Below are positions 33,719-45,638 of a stretch of 64,000 nucleotides of DNA, piece after piece. The stretch is taken from NCBI RefSeq assembly GCF_004379255.2, contig NC_056045.1, forward strand, positions 11,001,593 to 11,065,592, given 5' to 3'. Position numbers and translations under genes: made by a program. This stretch comes from Salvia splendens. Lineage: Eukaryota; Streptophyta; Magnoliopsida; Lamiales; Lamiaceae. The notes below the pieces were generated by a model. It was given only the letters and a program-made list of their open reading frames with translations. It was not told the DNA's origin and did not search any database. Numbering within the stretch: the stretch's first letter is position 1; each line of letters starts with the position of its first letter.

Positions 33719-34886
33719 TGATAAGGTTCATTTCATGCATCGGTTTAAGGGTAAAATGTACGCTGCTTGATCGGTTTATCGCGCAAAACAAGTGTTCAAT
33801 GTGCAGGAATGCCACTTGACCAAGGCAGCAAGGCCAAACTGATCAAGCAAGTACAAAAGGCGATAAAAGGCCAAGAATCGGGAGAGTTGATCAAGGGGAG
33901 TGATCAAGCAGTTAGGCGGGGACCGCTGGCTTCTAGAAGAAGAACACGTGAGGAAATGAGCTGGTTGTGGCGCACCATTCTGTTATCAAGGACAACATTC
34001 TAGAAGGGGACACGTGCTAGCTTATGAGATGCAAGGACGGACCTGAGTCATGAATCAGTTACTCAAAAGCGTCGTCATTCTAGAAGAAAGGCACGTAGCA
34101 ATCAATGAGTCGCTCATTCTCAGCATGAGTGAATATTCCCTGTCAGGATCGTTATCCAGCTGGAGGCCGAATCGAGCTTATAAATAGAGGGTGTGTCATC
34201 ACAAAAAAGAGGAGATCCTTTACTTTCCGTCTAGTTTATCTTAGTTTAGCATAGTCCAGTTCTCTAGAATAGCTTAGCTTAGATAAAGTAATGCGTAGTT
34301 AGAAAGGGGAATTAAAGAAGCGCTGCAGAATACTTGTTTTATGTCGGCGTATTCCTAAATTACCCGCCGAGATTCTTCTCGGTTTTACTTGCTTTCTTAT
34401 GTTCCGAAGTGTTAGTTTAGTTTTAATTTCACGCTATATTGCTCTCAGTTAGTTTTATCAAAGTTATTTCATTTTCATCCTCGCATTTACTTTTCCGTTG
34501 TTACCTGCAATTTACTTGACCCAGTAGTTAAATATCTGTTGATCAAGCTAGCTAGTTTAATTCTGCCTACAGTAAAGACAGTAGTTAAAAACTCCCAAGT
34601 TAAAGCGTGGCAGCAGCCAACCTCCCCCCCCCCCCCCTTTTCACTACTCACACACTCAACACACCAACTTCTCTGTGGGATCGACCCCGAACTAGCCGCT
34701 TTACTGTTAAAGTTGTGCAAAATTGGGAATTTACAAATTACTTTGGTAAAGAATAAAGAGCGAGAGCAAGACTGCATTGATTAAGTGGCAACGACATTTG
34801 CTAACTGATCCGACCGGTTCGGTTATCATTCCATATAACTTGATCCGCATTCTAATCGTGTTTTCGTCTCTTTCCAAGTCCTTCCA
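33719..34886 (+). repeat. 3' LTR of element B (1168 bp)
   Basis: Direct copy of 17259-18405. A run of about 15 C residues near 34623 replaces a much shorter run in the 5' copy and explains part of the length difference. The TTCTAGAA/ACACGT modules (33931, 33998 and 34078) and the TATA box (34179-34186) are kept. Confidence 0.9.
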
Positions 34887-34891
34887 ACTAA

Positions 34892-35726
34892 GAGCCATAA
34901 ATTATTCATATTTTAAGAAGTTGATGTGTTGTTTAATACTCAATCTTGTTGCATTTATATTGTTTTAATACTATGATGTCTTAAGCATCAATCATAAAAC
35001 AACAATTGAGCATTAATAGCTCTCACTGCAACAAATGCCAAACTGGATCAAGATCTCTTACTTAGAAGTTGCATTGTCATGTAAGTCATTGTCCTTCTTT
35101 AATAGAGGTCAATCCAACTTACAAATCATCTTCACTTCGCTTTTAAACAAACATTGATGACAATTCAGGTTCCATGATTTCCATATCTAGTCTTTTGTTC
35201 ATGTGAACTAGGACTTAGGAAAAGTGCACCCTATATGAATTCATCATCTATCATGTTTCTCTCCTCAAACAATAATATAACGACTAATATTCTGAAGGTT
35301 TTCTACTTTTCAGTTAAACCTTCTTTTAATCATTTCTTATTAATTTTGGCGATGACTTGAGTCAGAAACTATTTGAGTGATCAAAAGATTCCTCAAAACA
35401 TTCTGTTACTCTAGGATATTTCAATCGAATCATCTTAATAGATTCTATTGATATACATCTTTCATCGTCATTAACCAAGACTTGTCTCACTACTTAAAAG
35501 AAAATAGCTTGACCTTATTCCTCAAAGAGCTTGTCAAGTACATGCATAATGCATTCTCGAACATTCTTCGCGGAATTATGTCGAGGAAATGGAGGACATG
35601 AATCATTGAGTATAAACTCCAAGTTTTCAGAGATGAGAATCTTATCCATTTAAGTTTCCAGTCTACATAATTTTGGCTTTCGAGTTTATTTTCTTTAAGG
35701 ATCACAGACAAAATATTGAATGACAT
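34892..35726 (-). pseudogene. gag start and decayed pol of element C
   Basis: The minus-strand ATG at 35726 opens MSFNILSVILKENKLESQNYVDWKL, the classic start of a plant Copia gag (usual form: SIL...NKLTG.NYLDWKRNL). The frame ends after 78 codons. Lower coordinates are decayed with only short matches. The sequence resumes at 17258 on the other side of element B. Gag, protease and integrase together occupy about 2 kb, less than usual, so part has been deleted. Confidence 0.7.
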
Positions 35727-36070
35727 AATAAAAATTTGGCAAATAAACTTATTACCACATACTTATGCTCAATACATAATCGCAAATAACCACAAAACAA
35801 TTATGTATCTTGCAACTGTAAAATTAAAATTTTGTACCCTCAAGTAGAGGTCAATACGCATTAAAATTTTAGCATTTTTACTGGTCACAACACCGACGAA
35901 TAGTCCAAAGACCGCAGCACGGCATGGCCGCCAAATGTTTCCTAAGCACGACCATCAGATTTAGCATTACAGAATCTTATTTCTACAACACACTCCCATA
36001 ACAATGCTCATGTGCTGATAACAAAACCAAGCTATCTCATAAATTCAGTTTAAACTTCTGAAACTTGTAA

Positions 36071-36219
36071 TTTCTTAGGATTATTGTCCCCACAGCATGA
36101 GTGGCGATAATATTAGAAACTGCTTTCTAGTTCATACTATTTATATTTGAGAAGTCTGCCCTTACGAACTTGCTATTTCTTAGGATTATTGTCCCCACAG
36201 CATGGGTGGCGATAATATT
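36071..36219. repeat. Direct duplication of about 45 bp, 104 bp apart
   Basis: The sequence TTTCTTAGGATTATTGTCCC... ATAATATTA occurs twice with one difference in the middle (CATGAGTGG versus CATGGGTGG). Confidence 0.8.
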
Positions 36220-36899
36220 ATAAAATGGCTTCATAAATTTGCAGACCAATCGATGGTGACTGTATACAATGCACTTGTTGTAATTATCATTTAGATATTT
36301 TATATGGTTTTTGCATAATTATCATATAAGCAGATAAAGCAGATAATCCATTTAATGCATGACATTTAATCACACAGGATAATTATCTAAACTTATTTAA
36401 TTAAGTTCTAGGGAGATTCAATTAAATAATAAAATTTTATCTTGGATAATAATTATCCAAATTCAATTAGGATTTATCAAAATAGAGTTAACTATCTAAA
36501 TCTATTTAGGATTATTCTAGATTTTATTTCGATAAAATCAAATCCTGCAATTCAAGATAACGTTGATCTAGGATTATCATTATTTAAATCGTACTAGGAT
36601 ATTACTAGATAGAAACAATGCCATCGTAATCCATAAGATAAAAATAAAATCTTATCAACCAAGATTTATACAAATCATAATTCTATTTAGAATAGAAATC
36701 TAAAATATATCAAACATTACTTAGGATTTCTTAGATAAATAAATTTATTTAAATTCAATTAAATAAGAATTTTCTTATATATTATCAATGTCGTAATCTA
36801 TCTACGATATAAATCCAAAAGATAAGGTTATCTTGGATTAATACTTATTTTAATCCATCTAGGATTTATCTAAATAGATATAAATCTATTCAAATCCAT

Positions 36900-37290
36900 A
36901 GGATAAAGTAAAATAATATTAATATTAGTCCTAATCCATACTTGGAGTAAATCCATAGAATTAGATAATATTATATTATCACTATTCAAATCCATCTATA
37001 ACTCATATATGAATAAATCCATATAAATTCATAGGATAAGAATAAAATATTTTATTATCATTATCCAAATCCATCTAAAACTCATATATGAATAAACCCA
37101 TATAAATTCATAGGATAAGAATAAAATAATATTATCATTATCTAAATCCAACTAGGATTCGTCTAGGAATAAATCCATATAAATCCATAGGATATAGATA
37201 AAAATTAGATTGTCATTTTCCAAATTTAACTAGGATTCATCTAGGAATAAAATCCATATAAATCCATAAATTAAGGAAAGAATCTAATTA
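36900..37290. repeat. Degenerate tandem array, unit about 65-75 bp, AT-rich
   Basis: Four to five units share ATCCATATAAATYCATAGGATA, a run of AAAATA, TTATCATTATC and AAATCCAWCTAGGATT. Weaker relatives continue leftward to about 36400. Many single-base differences separate the units, so the array is old. Confidence 0.65.
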
Positions 37291-37399
37291 ATCTATGATT
37301 TAATTCATAATTAAATCTTATACAATATATAAAATCCACAAAAAGATATATTCAAATCTTATTTCCAAATTAATTTCAAGGGTTAGGAAACCCTAATTC

Positions 37400-37780
37400 A
37401 ATTTTGGAAAGAGAAGTCACGGGATGGCGTCGTTGTGCGGGTGGAACCTGCGCGAGCGTCGCACATAGGAAAAACCCTAATCTTGCAATTCGTTGGACTC
37501 CCACTGCTCTGCAGCCGCTGCTGTCCGTCTGCTCGCGAGGACGCACTTGGCGCTGCGACGTCTCTACGTTGACAACGCTGCTGCGCCATCGCCCCCCGAG
37601 CCGGATCACCGCTGCTGCCCGTAACTCCACCGGCGTGGCGCTGCTGCGTCGTGTCACACCCAACGCTGTCCATCTCGAGTCCGGGAAACTGCCCACGAAG
37701 GGCTCCCACTCGTTCGGACATCCTCCTTGTGTCGTTGCTGTACAATCGGTGTTGCATCTTCACCGCTGCATCGTGGCGAT
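37400..37780 (-). other. GC-rich island in the leader of element C
   Basis: A CpG-rich block of about 380 bp in a strongly AT-rich region, open on the minus strand for 121 codons from 37763 and on the plus strand for 126 codons from 37404. Protein similarity is not apparent. Composition suggests captured host exon or promoter DNA. Confidence 0.35.
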
Positions 37781-38521
37781 ATAACAGCCAATTCCCAAGC
37801 AGCCGAGGATTTTGTCAAACAACAATATCGCGGGTGTTGATTTGATTCAAATCAGGCACTACAATGTACGAATTGAAGGAAATCACAATACAACGATCAC
37901 ATTAAAAAATTGTTGGAATCGTGCTTAGTCAAATGATTTTTGACTAATAATAAATATTACAAGACATTTAATTTTGTAAAATTAAATGCAATAGCATCGA
38001 TCTACGTTCTGAGTAGATGACCTTAGTATATTCATTTTCTCAAATCCGATTCCCGGTGAGTGAGAAATAATATATTAAAGTTGGTCACAATAAAGCTAGA
38101 AATGAGCTATGTGAAAAGACTAAGGGGTGAATTAACTAGGTGTTAATTATCCCACATCGGGGATGATAAACTTCTATGATGAAGTATTTAATCAGATGAA
38201 TTATCATGTGTAATAATTATCGTGGAATAAGACGGGTGACAGAGCCCACACGCGCGGCGTCGCCGCCCGCCCGCGACCTGCGAGCCACTCACGGTGCACC
38301 GTGCACCGTGTCTCGCGACCCATGTCCCGTGACCCGTGACCCGTGCCCCGTGCACCGAGTGCCTTGTGCCTTGGTTCTTGGCAATTAGTCTTTGGGTGGT
38401 CTTTGGGCTGTTCTTTGGAGCTATTCGTTGAGCGTGGTTCATGCCCCGCTTGTTCTTTTTACACCAACCGAAACTCCACGCTATCCCCGATGGTTCTTGG
38501 TCCACGTCATGGACCCTGATG

Positions 38522-38635
38522 CATAACGGGAGTCAAAAGGCCCCCGCTGGACCCCGACTCACAACGGGAGTCAAAAGGTCCCCGCTGGACCACCACGAAT
38601 AACGGGAGACAAAAGGTCCCCGATGGACCCCGTCG
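38522..38635. repeat. Minisatellite in 5' LTR of D, three units
   Basis: Units of about 37-38 bp carry AACGGGAGTCAAAAGGTCCC then CGCTGGACC. The matching block in the 3' LTR (44940-45095) has four units. Confidence 0.8.
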
Positions 38636-38793
38636 GTCCATGGTGTATTCCGTCGTGTAGCATGTCCAGATGCGTCGTGTCTCATCAGCTCCCACTGGCG
38701 AGTGCACCAGTCAATAACCCCCGGCGGTTACAGTCAAGCCATCATGGCACACATAATGGCTGTTGACTCCGTCAATGCCTTACAGGTAGACTT

Positions 38794-38802
38794 GGCCTAT
38801 AA
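38794..38802 (+). promoter_or_regulatory. TATA box of LTR D
   Basis: TATAAATAG within the palindrome-like GCCTATAAATAGGC; the same sequence is in the 3' LTR near 45268. Confidence 0.7.
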
Positions 38803-39245
38803 ATAGGCATGCATCGATTGCATTCTAGATAAAAAAAAATACTCAAGCATTTTGCATACACGCTCTCTCCCTCTCTGCATAAACTTCCCGTTGAAGCTTT
38901 GTCCTCGCCTCACTCCCGTTCGCCAGAGCTCTGCTGCTAGCGGTGCTGCTACTTCAGAGAGGAAGCCGTTTTATCTTTGGGGACGACACGCCAAACCATG
39001 AGCACTACCGGGGAGTATCTCGTCTTGCGGAAAGAGGACTCCTCGACTCGGCTTACCGCTTTCCACAATCCTTTACGTGTAATTTGTTCAGTTATTTCCG
39101 TGTAATTTTCCTTGTTTTTATTTTCAATTGTAATTTCGCCCGACAAGACTTGTATCTCACTTTTCAACAATAGCAAGACGAGATATTCTTGCCACCAAAG
39201 GAGTTTACACACCAACTGAACTTAAATTAACACCTTTGCTTGGAG

Positions 39246-41240
39246 ATGTCTACTGACCCGTCTACCGCCGCCGCCACCGTTCCATCCACCGTGTTCCCCG
39301 TCGCTCCCGTCAACACGTCGTCGGACATAACGATGATTCTGACTCCTGGCTTCACAACTTCTTCATCAACAACACCTTAGGTGTTTGACAACACCTTTGG
39401 GACGATTTCTGGATTCACCTCGAGTGGGTCGGTCGGTTCCACTTTCAGTGGTTCAATTAGATCCTTCAGTGGGTCGAGTGTCGGGGCCTTCGGGCACGGC
39501 ACGGGTGTTGGATCCTTCAGGGTCAACACGGGTGCTAGCTCTTTCGGGGACAGCACGGGTGCCGGATCCTTCGGGGTCGGCACGGGTGCTAGCTCCTTCG
39601 GGGGAAGCACGGGTGCTGGACCCTTCGGGGTCGGCACGGGTGCTGGATCCATCGGGGTCGGCACGGGTGCTGGATCCTTCAGGGTCGGCACAAATGCGGC
39701 GGCCTCCATGCTCCACGCAACTGTGGGGGGCACTGTGTCCCACCCAATTGTTAGCTCCTACGGGGGCAACGGACTTGGTCCCTTTTATGGGACAATCTCG
39801 GCACCAATGGCACCAAGGATGATGCCACTCGCCGAGAAGCGATCGAAGTTCACGGAAACAGATTTCAAGAGATGGCAACAGAAAATGTTGTTCTACCTAA
39901 CAACGTTAGGCGTCGTGAACTTCCTCAAGGAGAACGAACCAACCCCGCCAAGCGAGGACGAGAAACGTGTCGAGATGTACGTCGAGTATGACGCTTGGTG
40001 CAAAGGAGACTATCTTTGTAAAAACTTTATTTTAAGTGCTTTAGATGATAGTCTCGATAATGTGTATTGTACTATTCCCACATCAAAATAAGTGTGGGAA
40101 ATGCTAGATAAGAAGTACCGTAGTGATGATGCGGGTACTAAGAAATTTGTGATAGTCAAGTACTTGGACTACAAAATGGTCGACTCCCGACCGATCATGG
40201 ACCAAGTGCAAGAGTTCCAGCTGATCATCCATGACCTCGCCGCCGAGGGAATGCCTCTGCCTGAAGCCTTCACGGTGGGCACGGTCATTGAAAAACTTCC
40301 ACCCGACTGGAAGGACTTCAAGAGCTACCTTAAGCACAAGCGAAAGGAGATGAATCTTGAAGACTTGATCTTGAAGCTGCGCATCGAGAACAGACGTGCG
40401 CAAACGCGATGGTTTGGCTCTCTTGTTGCAAAGGCCAATCTATTGGAGCGGGGCGGTCCCTCCAACAAACGCTCCCGTCCAATTGCAAAGGACAAGGGCA
40501 ATAAGAAGCAGCCTGCGAGGAAGGTTGAACGCAACTGCTACAACTGTGGCAAACCTGGCCATTTTCCCAAGGACTGCCGCAAGCCGAAGAAGAAGCCGGC
40601 TGCCCACGTTGTGGAAAAAGAGTTCAAGGACTGGAATGAAAGTGACCTTGTTGTTGTGGTCACGGAAGAAGTCTACCTTGTTGATAACAAAGGTGGCTGG
40701 TATATCGACACTGGAGCTACTGCCCACGTCTGTGCCGATAAGAGCAAGTTTGCCTCCTACACCGATGTTGAAGGGAGAAAAATCAACATGGGGAATCAAG
40801 CCTCGTCTCAAGTCCTCGACATTGGAGACGTGATTCTCATGATGACGTCCGGCGTCACCATCACTTTGAAGGATGTGCTGCACGTCCCGGACATCCGCAA
40901 GAACCTAGTGTCAGGATCAATACTAGTGAATAAGGGGTTTAAACTTGTATTTGAATTTGATAGGTTTTCTTTGTACAAGTTTGGAAAGTCACTCGGAAAA
41001 GGCTTTGTAACCGACAGACTTTTCAAGCTTAGTGTAACTGTACGCCATGTCCCTAAGCCGTTGGCTAATAATAAGAACGCATCTACTTCTTCTTACTTGG
41101 CTGAGTGTTCTAACTTGTGGCACAGTAGATTGGGACATGTAAATCCAAATGCTATTAAAAGATTAGTAAGTTTAGATTTACTAAAGGCAAATGAAGTAGA
41201 AACTCAAAACAAATGTGAAACTTGTCTTGAGGCGAAATGA
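39246..41240 (+). pseudogene. gag, protease and integrase zinc finger of element D
   Basis: One frame from ATG 39246 to 41240 with in-frame stops at 39378 and 40089. In order: a Ser/Thr/Pro-rich start, a Gly-rich tandem repeat (about residues 75-150), the gag core (FKRWQQKMLFYLTTLGVVNFL, LPPDWKDFKSYLKHKRKEM), a zinc knuckle (CYNCGKPGHFPKDC), an aspartic protease site (GWYIDTGATAHVC) and the integrase HHCC finger (LWHSRLGHVN... CETCLEAK). A frameshift at about 41238 separates it from the integrase core. The polyprotein is otherwise intact. Confidence 0.9.
39485..39700 (+). repeat. 30-bp minisatellite in gag of D
   Basis: About seven units with the theme GGCACGGGTGCTGGATCCTT then CGGGGTC encode GTGAGSFGV repeats. 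The opposite strand and the +1 frame stay open across the array because the period is a multiple of three. Confidence 0.85.
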
Positions 41241-43728
41241 CTAAGTTACCGTTTCATTCGGTTGAACGGAACACAAAACCCCTTGAATTAATTCACACGG
41301 ATGTATGTGACTTAAAATTGGTGCAAATGATGGGTGGTAAAAAATACTTTATCACAATCATAGATGATTGCACACGATATTGTTATGTCTATCTTTTAAG
41401 AAGTAAAGACGAAGCAATAGAAGCGTTCAAAAATTATAAGAACGATGTCGAGAATCAACTTGGATGTAAAATCAAAATGATTCGAAGTGATAGAGGGGGT
41501 GAATACGTAGCCCCGTTTGAGGAATTATGAAACGCAAGTGGTATAATTCACCAAACGACTACACCATATTCACCACAATCTAATGGTATTGCAGAACGCA
41601 AGAATCGAACTCTCAAAGAGATGATGAATGCGTTACTAATCAGTTCGGGGATGCCCCAGAACATGTGAGGGGAGCTGTTTTGACAGCCAACTACATCTTA
41701 AACAAATCCCACGCAAAGGTAAGGACGTTACTCCTTATGAGCTGTGGAAGGGAAGGAAGCCATCCTACAAATACCTCAAAGTGTGAGGGGTGTTTGGCTA
41801 AGGTAATGGTTCCTCCGCCCAAAAAAGTTACAATCGATCCTAAAACGGTTGATTGTATCTTTATTGGGTATGCACTTAATAGTAGTGCATATCGATTCGT
41901 TGTCCACAAGTCTGAAATACCGACTGTGACCGTGGGAACAACAATCGAGTCAAGAAATGCTATATTTCTTGAAAATATATTTCCTCGCAAAGAAAAGGAA
42001 ATTGCACCCAATTCTGAGACGAAAATTGAGGATGAAGCCACTAGTTCTAGATCAGTGGATGAAGAGCCTGAATCGCGCAAGCGAACAAGGCATGATCTAA
42101 ACGATGCGGTACAAAGACGTGGTATAAGGGTCAGAACACCAAAGAAGACTTTTGGTCCTGACTATATTGCATTTATGTTGGATGAAGAACCAACATCGAT
42201 AAAAGTAGTTTTTGCTGGCCCAGACGGGTTGCATTGGAAAGAAGCTGTTCAAAGCGAAATTGATTCAATTTTGCTAAACCACACGTGGGTGTTGGTTGAT
42301 CAACCTGAAGGTGCAAAACCTTTAGGATGCAAATGGGTACTTAAAAGAAAGTTTAAGGCCGATGGAACAGTGGACAAGTATAAAGCTAGACTGGTAGTCA
42401 AAGGCTTTAAGCAAAAGGAAGGGTACGACTTCTTCGATACCTACTCACTTGTAACGAGGATTACATCAATTCGAGTGCTTCTCGTGATTGCTGCTGTACA
42501 CAATCTTGAGATTCATCAAATGGATGTTAAGACTGCGTTTCTAAATGGTGACCTTGAAGATGAAATCTATATGGAACAACCTGAAGGTTTTGTAGTACCT
42601 GGACAAGAGAAAAAGGTATGCAAGTTGGTTAAATTCCTCTATGGATGGAAACAAGCGTCGTTGCAGTGGCACTTGAAATTTGATAACGTGATGTTATCAA
42701 ATGGATTTAAAATCAACGAATGTGACAAATGTGTCTACATTAAGAACACAGATAATGGATACGTTATAGTGTGTCTCTACGTTGATGATATGTTAATCAT
42801 GGGTAGTAACACCCAAGTGATTAACGACACGAAAGCCATGTTAAAGAGAAATTTTGACATGAAGGATATGGGTCTAGCCGATGTAATTCTTGGAATGAAA
42901 ATTCTAAGAACATCCGAAGGAATCACATTAACACAATCTCATTATGTTGAGAAAGTATTAAAGAGGTTCAACGCCTATGATGGCATCCCGGCTAAGACGC
43001 CTATAGAGCTCAATGTTCACTTGAGCAAGAACAGGGGAGAGCCCGTTGCACAAGAAGATTATGCACGGGTCATTGGATGCATTATGTATCTTACTAATTG
43101 CACTAGACCTGATATTGCTTGCGCCGTGAACAAGTTGAGCCGCTATACGAGCAATCCAAGCAAAGAGCATTGGAAAGCTCTTGTAAGAGTTTTGAGATAT
43201 CTCAAATATACTCAAAATCATGAGCTACACTTTTCGAGATACCCCCCGGTACTTGAAGGGTATTGTGATGCAAATTGGATATCCTATAACAAAGACTCAC
43301 TTTCAACAAGTGGATATGTCCTTACTATAAGGGGTGGTGCTGTCTCGTGGAAATCTACGAAACAGACATGTATAGCCCGATCCACTATGGAATCTGAATT
43401 CATAGCTTTAGATAAAGCCGCGGAAGAAGCCGAATGGCTTAAAAACTTTCTTGAAGATATTCCATGTTGGTCAAAGCCCGTTCCTCCAGTGTTAATTCAC
43501 TGTGATAGCCAAGCCGCTATTGGGAGGGCAAACAGTGGCTTGTACAATGGTAAGTCTCGACACATTCGTCGACGACATAATACCGTGAGACATTTGATCA
43601 CAACAGGGGTGATTACAATTGACTACGTAAAGTCATTGGATAATTTAGCGGATCTGCTAACCAAAGGGTTAAATCGTAATCAAATGAATAAATTGCTAGA
43701 GGGAATGGGTTTGAAATCCACAAACTAA
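41237..43728 (+). pseudogene. Integrase core, reverse transcriptase and RNase H of element D
   Basis: 41237-41530 carries LELIHTDVC (first Asp) and [11 protein letters not shown] (second Asp); after a stop at 41528 and one near 41667, [10 protein letters not shown] supplies the Glu. Around 41703-41790 the peptide runs in a shifted frame, then returns. From 41810 to 43728 the frame is open: GCLAKV, RT with [33 protein letters not shown] and the catalytic YVDDML, then RNase H with [14 protein letters not shown] and [11 protein letters not shown] and RNase H look complete, all catalytic residues present. Confidence 0.92.
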
Positions 43729-44291
43729 AGAATTGTCATAGTGGTAACCCAACCATGATGACTGGAGATCCCAAGAACTTGGTTCAATGGGAAAACTAAG
43801 CTATGAGAGTTCGTGTGAAACACTCATCTATATCTATTCCATATAGCGCAATAGAGTGTTGAAAAACTTGCCTAATGGTGAGGTTAAGTCTATGACTTTT
43901 AATGATCCCTAAAGGATCTCGTTGAGATGAAGTTCTCAAGGAGACTAAGTATGGCAACATACTTAACGAGGAATCACCTATGTAAGTGTGAAGTGGGGTC
44001 GCTTCAAACAATACACTTATGAATCTAAAGTGGTGTCCATGGTCTGAAATGGACACAAAACGTGAGAACGGATGAGATTGAGATGTTTAAGTGTTAACAT
44101 CATTGTCTCGGTGCACGCCGTGGGGGAATAGTTCAAAGCATCACGCTACTAGTCCCCCTGTGTATCCGATGGTGTTGACTATAGATGGTTCAAAGCCAAA
44201 CACTACCTATCCTTATGCTTACATACCTCTTGAGGGTTGAGCTTGTGTCTGCATACATATGCATTTGGCAATTTCCACTCATGTGGGGGAT
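43729..44291 (+). other. 3' noncoding region and polypurine tract of D
   Basis: No gene. It ends CTCATGTGGGGGATT; GTGGGGGA (44283-44290) is the polypurine tract directly before the LTR. Confidence 0.75.
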
Positions 44292-45633
44292 TGTTGGAAT
44301 CGTGCTTAGTCAAATGATTTTTGACTAATAATAAATGTTACAAGACATTTAATTTTGTGAAAATAAATGTAATAGCGCCGATCTACGTTCCGAGTAGATG
44401 ACCGTAGTATATTCATTTTCTCAAATCCGATTCCCGGTGAGTGAGAAATAATATATTAAAGTTGGTCACAATAAAGATAGAAATGAGATATGTGAAAAGG
44501 CTAAGGGATTAATTAACTAGGTGTTAATTATCCCACATCAGGGATGATAAACTTCTTTGATGAAGTATTTAATCAGATGAATTATCATGTGTAATTATCG
44601 TGGAATAAGACGGGTGACAGAGCCCACACGCGCGAACACGCGCTCCGCCGCCGCCCGCCCGCGTCCCACGAGCCGCTCACGGCGCACCGTGCACCGTGTC
44701 CCGTGACCCTTGCCCCGTGCACCGGGAGCTGGGTGCCGGGTGCCTGGTGCCTTGTGTCTTGTGCCTTGTGCCTTGTGCCTTGGATCTTGGTTATTGGCAA
44801 TTAGTCTTTGGGTGGTCTTTGGGCTGTTCTTTGGAGCTAGTCGTTGAGCGTGGTTCGTGCCCTGCTTGTTCTTTTTAGACCAACCCAAACTCCACGCTAT
44901 CCCCGACAGGTCTTGGTCCACGTCATGGACCCCGACGCATAACCCTGACTCACAACGGGAGTCAAAAGGTCCCCGCTGGACCCCGACTCACAACAGGAGT
45001 CAAAAGGTCCCCGCTGGACCCCCCGACTCACAACAGGAGTCAAAAGGTCCCCGCTGGACCCCGACGAATAACGAGAGACAAAAGGTCCTAGATGGACCCC
45101 GTCGGTCCATGGTGTATCCCGTCGTGTAGCATGTCCAGGTGCGTCGTGTCTCTTCAGCTCCCACTGGCTAGTGCACCAGTCAATAACCCCCGGCGGTTAC
45201 AGTCAAGCCATCATGGCACACATAATGGTTGTTGACTCCATCAATGCCCTGCAGGTGGACTTGGCCTATAAATAGGCATGCATTCTAGATTAAAAAAAAA
45301 GATTACTCATGCATTTTGCATACACGCTCTCTCCCTCTCTGCATAAACTTCCCGTCGAAGCTTTGCCTTCGCCTCACTCCCGTTTGCCGGAGCTCTGCTG
45401 CTAGCGTTGCTGCTACTTCAGAGATGAACCCGTTTTATCTTTGGGGACGACACGCCAAACCGTGAGCACTACCGGGGCGTATCTCATCTTGCGGAAAGAG
45501 GACTCCTCGACTCGGCTTACCGCTTTCCACAATCCTTTACGTGTAATTTGTTCAGTTATTTCCGTGTAATTTTCCTTATTTTTATTTTCAATTGTAATTT
45601 CGCCCTACAAGACTTGTATCTCACTCTTCAACA
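44292..45633 (+). repeat. 3' LTR of element D (1342 bp)
   Basis: As the 5' LTR, but 83 bp longer: the minisatellite has one more unit (44940-45095) and a CCTTGTG run (about 44750-44780) is expanded. A 12-bp-scale deletion occurs near the TATA box. By eye there are tens of substitutions, so D is older than A. Confidence 0.9.
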
Positions 45634-45638
45634 AAAAT

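Larger units (their letters stand above)
17259..34886 (+). mobile_element. Element B: Athila-like Ty3/Gypsy complex with internal inverted material
   Basis: Direct LTRs at 17259-18405 and 33719-34886 both begin TGATAAGGTTCATTTCATGCAT and end TTCCA. Flanks are ACTCA (17254-17258) and ACTAA (34887-34891), a 4 of 5 match that may be a TSD with one later change. Both flanks are decayed Copia C sequence, which supports a single insertion into C. The interior is far longer than a usual Athila element because of inserted and inverted pieces between about 19763 and 29585. By eye the LTRs differ by roughly 3-4 percent in the parts I compared. Confidence 0.75.
35727..37910 (-). other. Leader of element C with duplications, AT-rich repeats and a GC-rich island
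   Basis: This lies between the 5' LTR and gag of C, split from the rest of the leader by element D. It has a direct duplication (36071-36115 and 36175-36219), a degenerate AT-rich tandem array (about 36900-37290) and a GC-rich island (about 37400-37780). No conserved protein frame is seen. Confidence 0.6.
37911..39169 (+). repeat. 5' LTR of element D (1259 bp)
   Basis: It contains a GTGACCC/GTGCACC-rich stretch (38280-38370), a three-unit minisatellite (38522-38635) and a TATA box in GGCCTATAAATAGGCATGC (38791-38809). The transcript start is expected about 30 bp later. Confidence 0.9.
37911..45633 (+). mobile_element. Element D: nearly complete Ty1/Copia retrotransposon, 7.7 kb
   Basis: Direct LTRs (37911-39169 and 44292-45633), both TGTTGGAATCGTGC... 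CTTCAACA, with perfect TSD AAAAT at 37906-37910 and 45634-45638. gag, protease, integrase, RT and RNase H are all present in Copia order. A few stops and frameshifts make it inactive. It is inserted in the leader of element C. Confidence 0.95.

Noticed and set aside
17254..34891. A perfect TSD for element B
   Set aside because: ACTCA and ACTAA match at four of five positions only; kept as probable, not as proof.
36900..37290. CRISPR-like array
   Set aside because: Units are degenerate, AT-rich, without constant repeats and unique spacers, and the context is a plant genome.
39385..39878. Proteins from the alternative frames across the gag minisatellite of D
   Set aside because: They are open only because the 30-bp period preserves every frame; the gag frame continues into conserved domains and the others do not.
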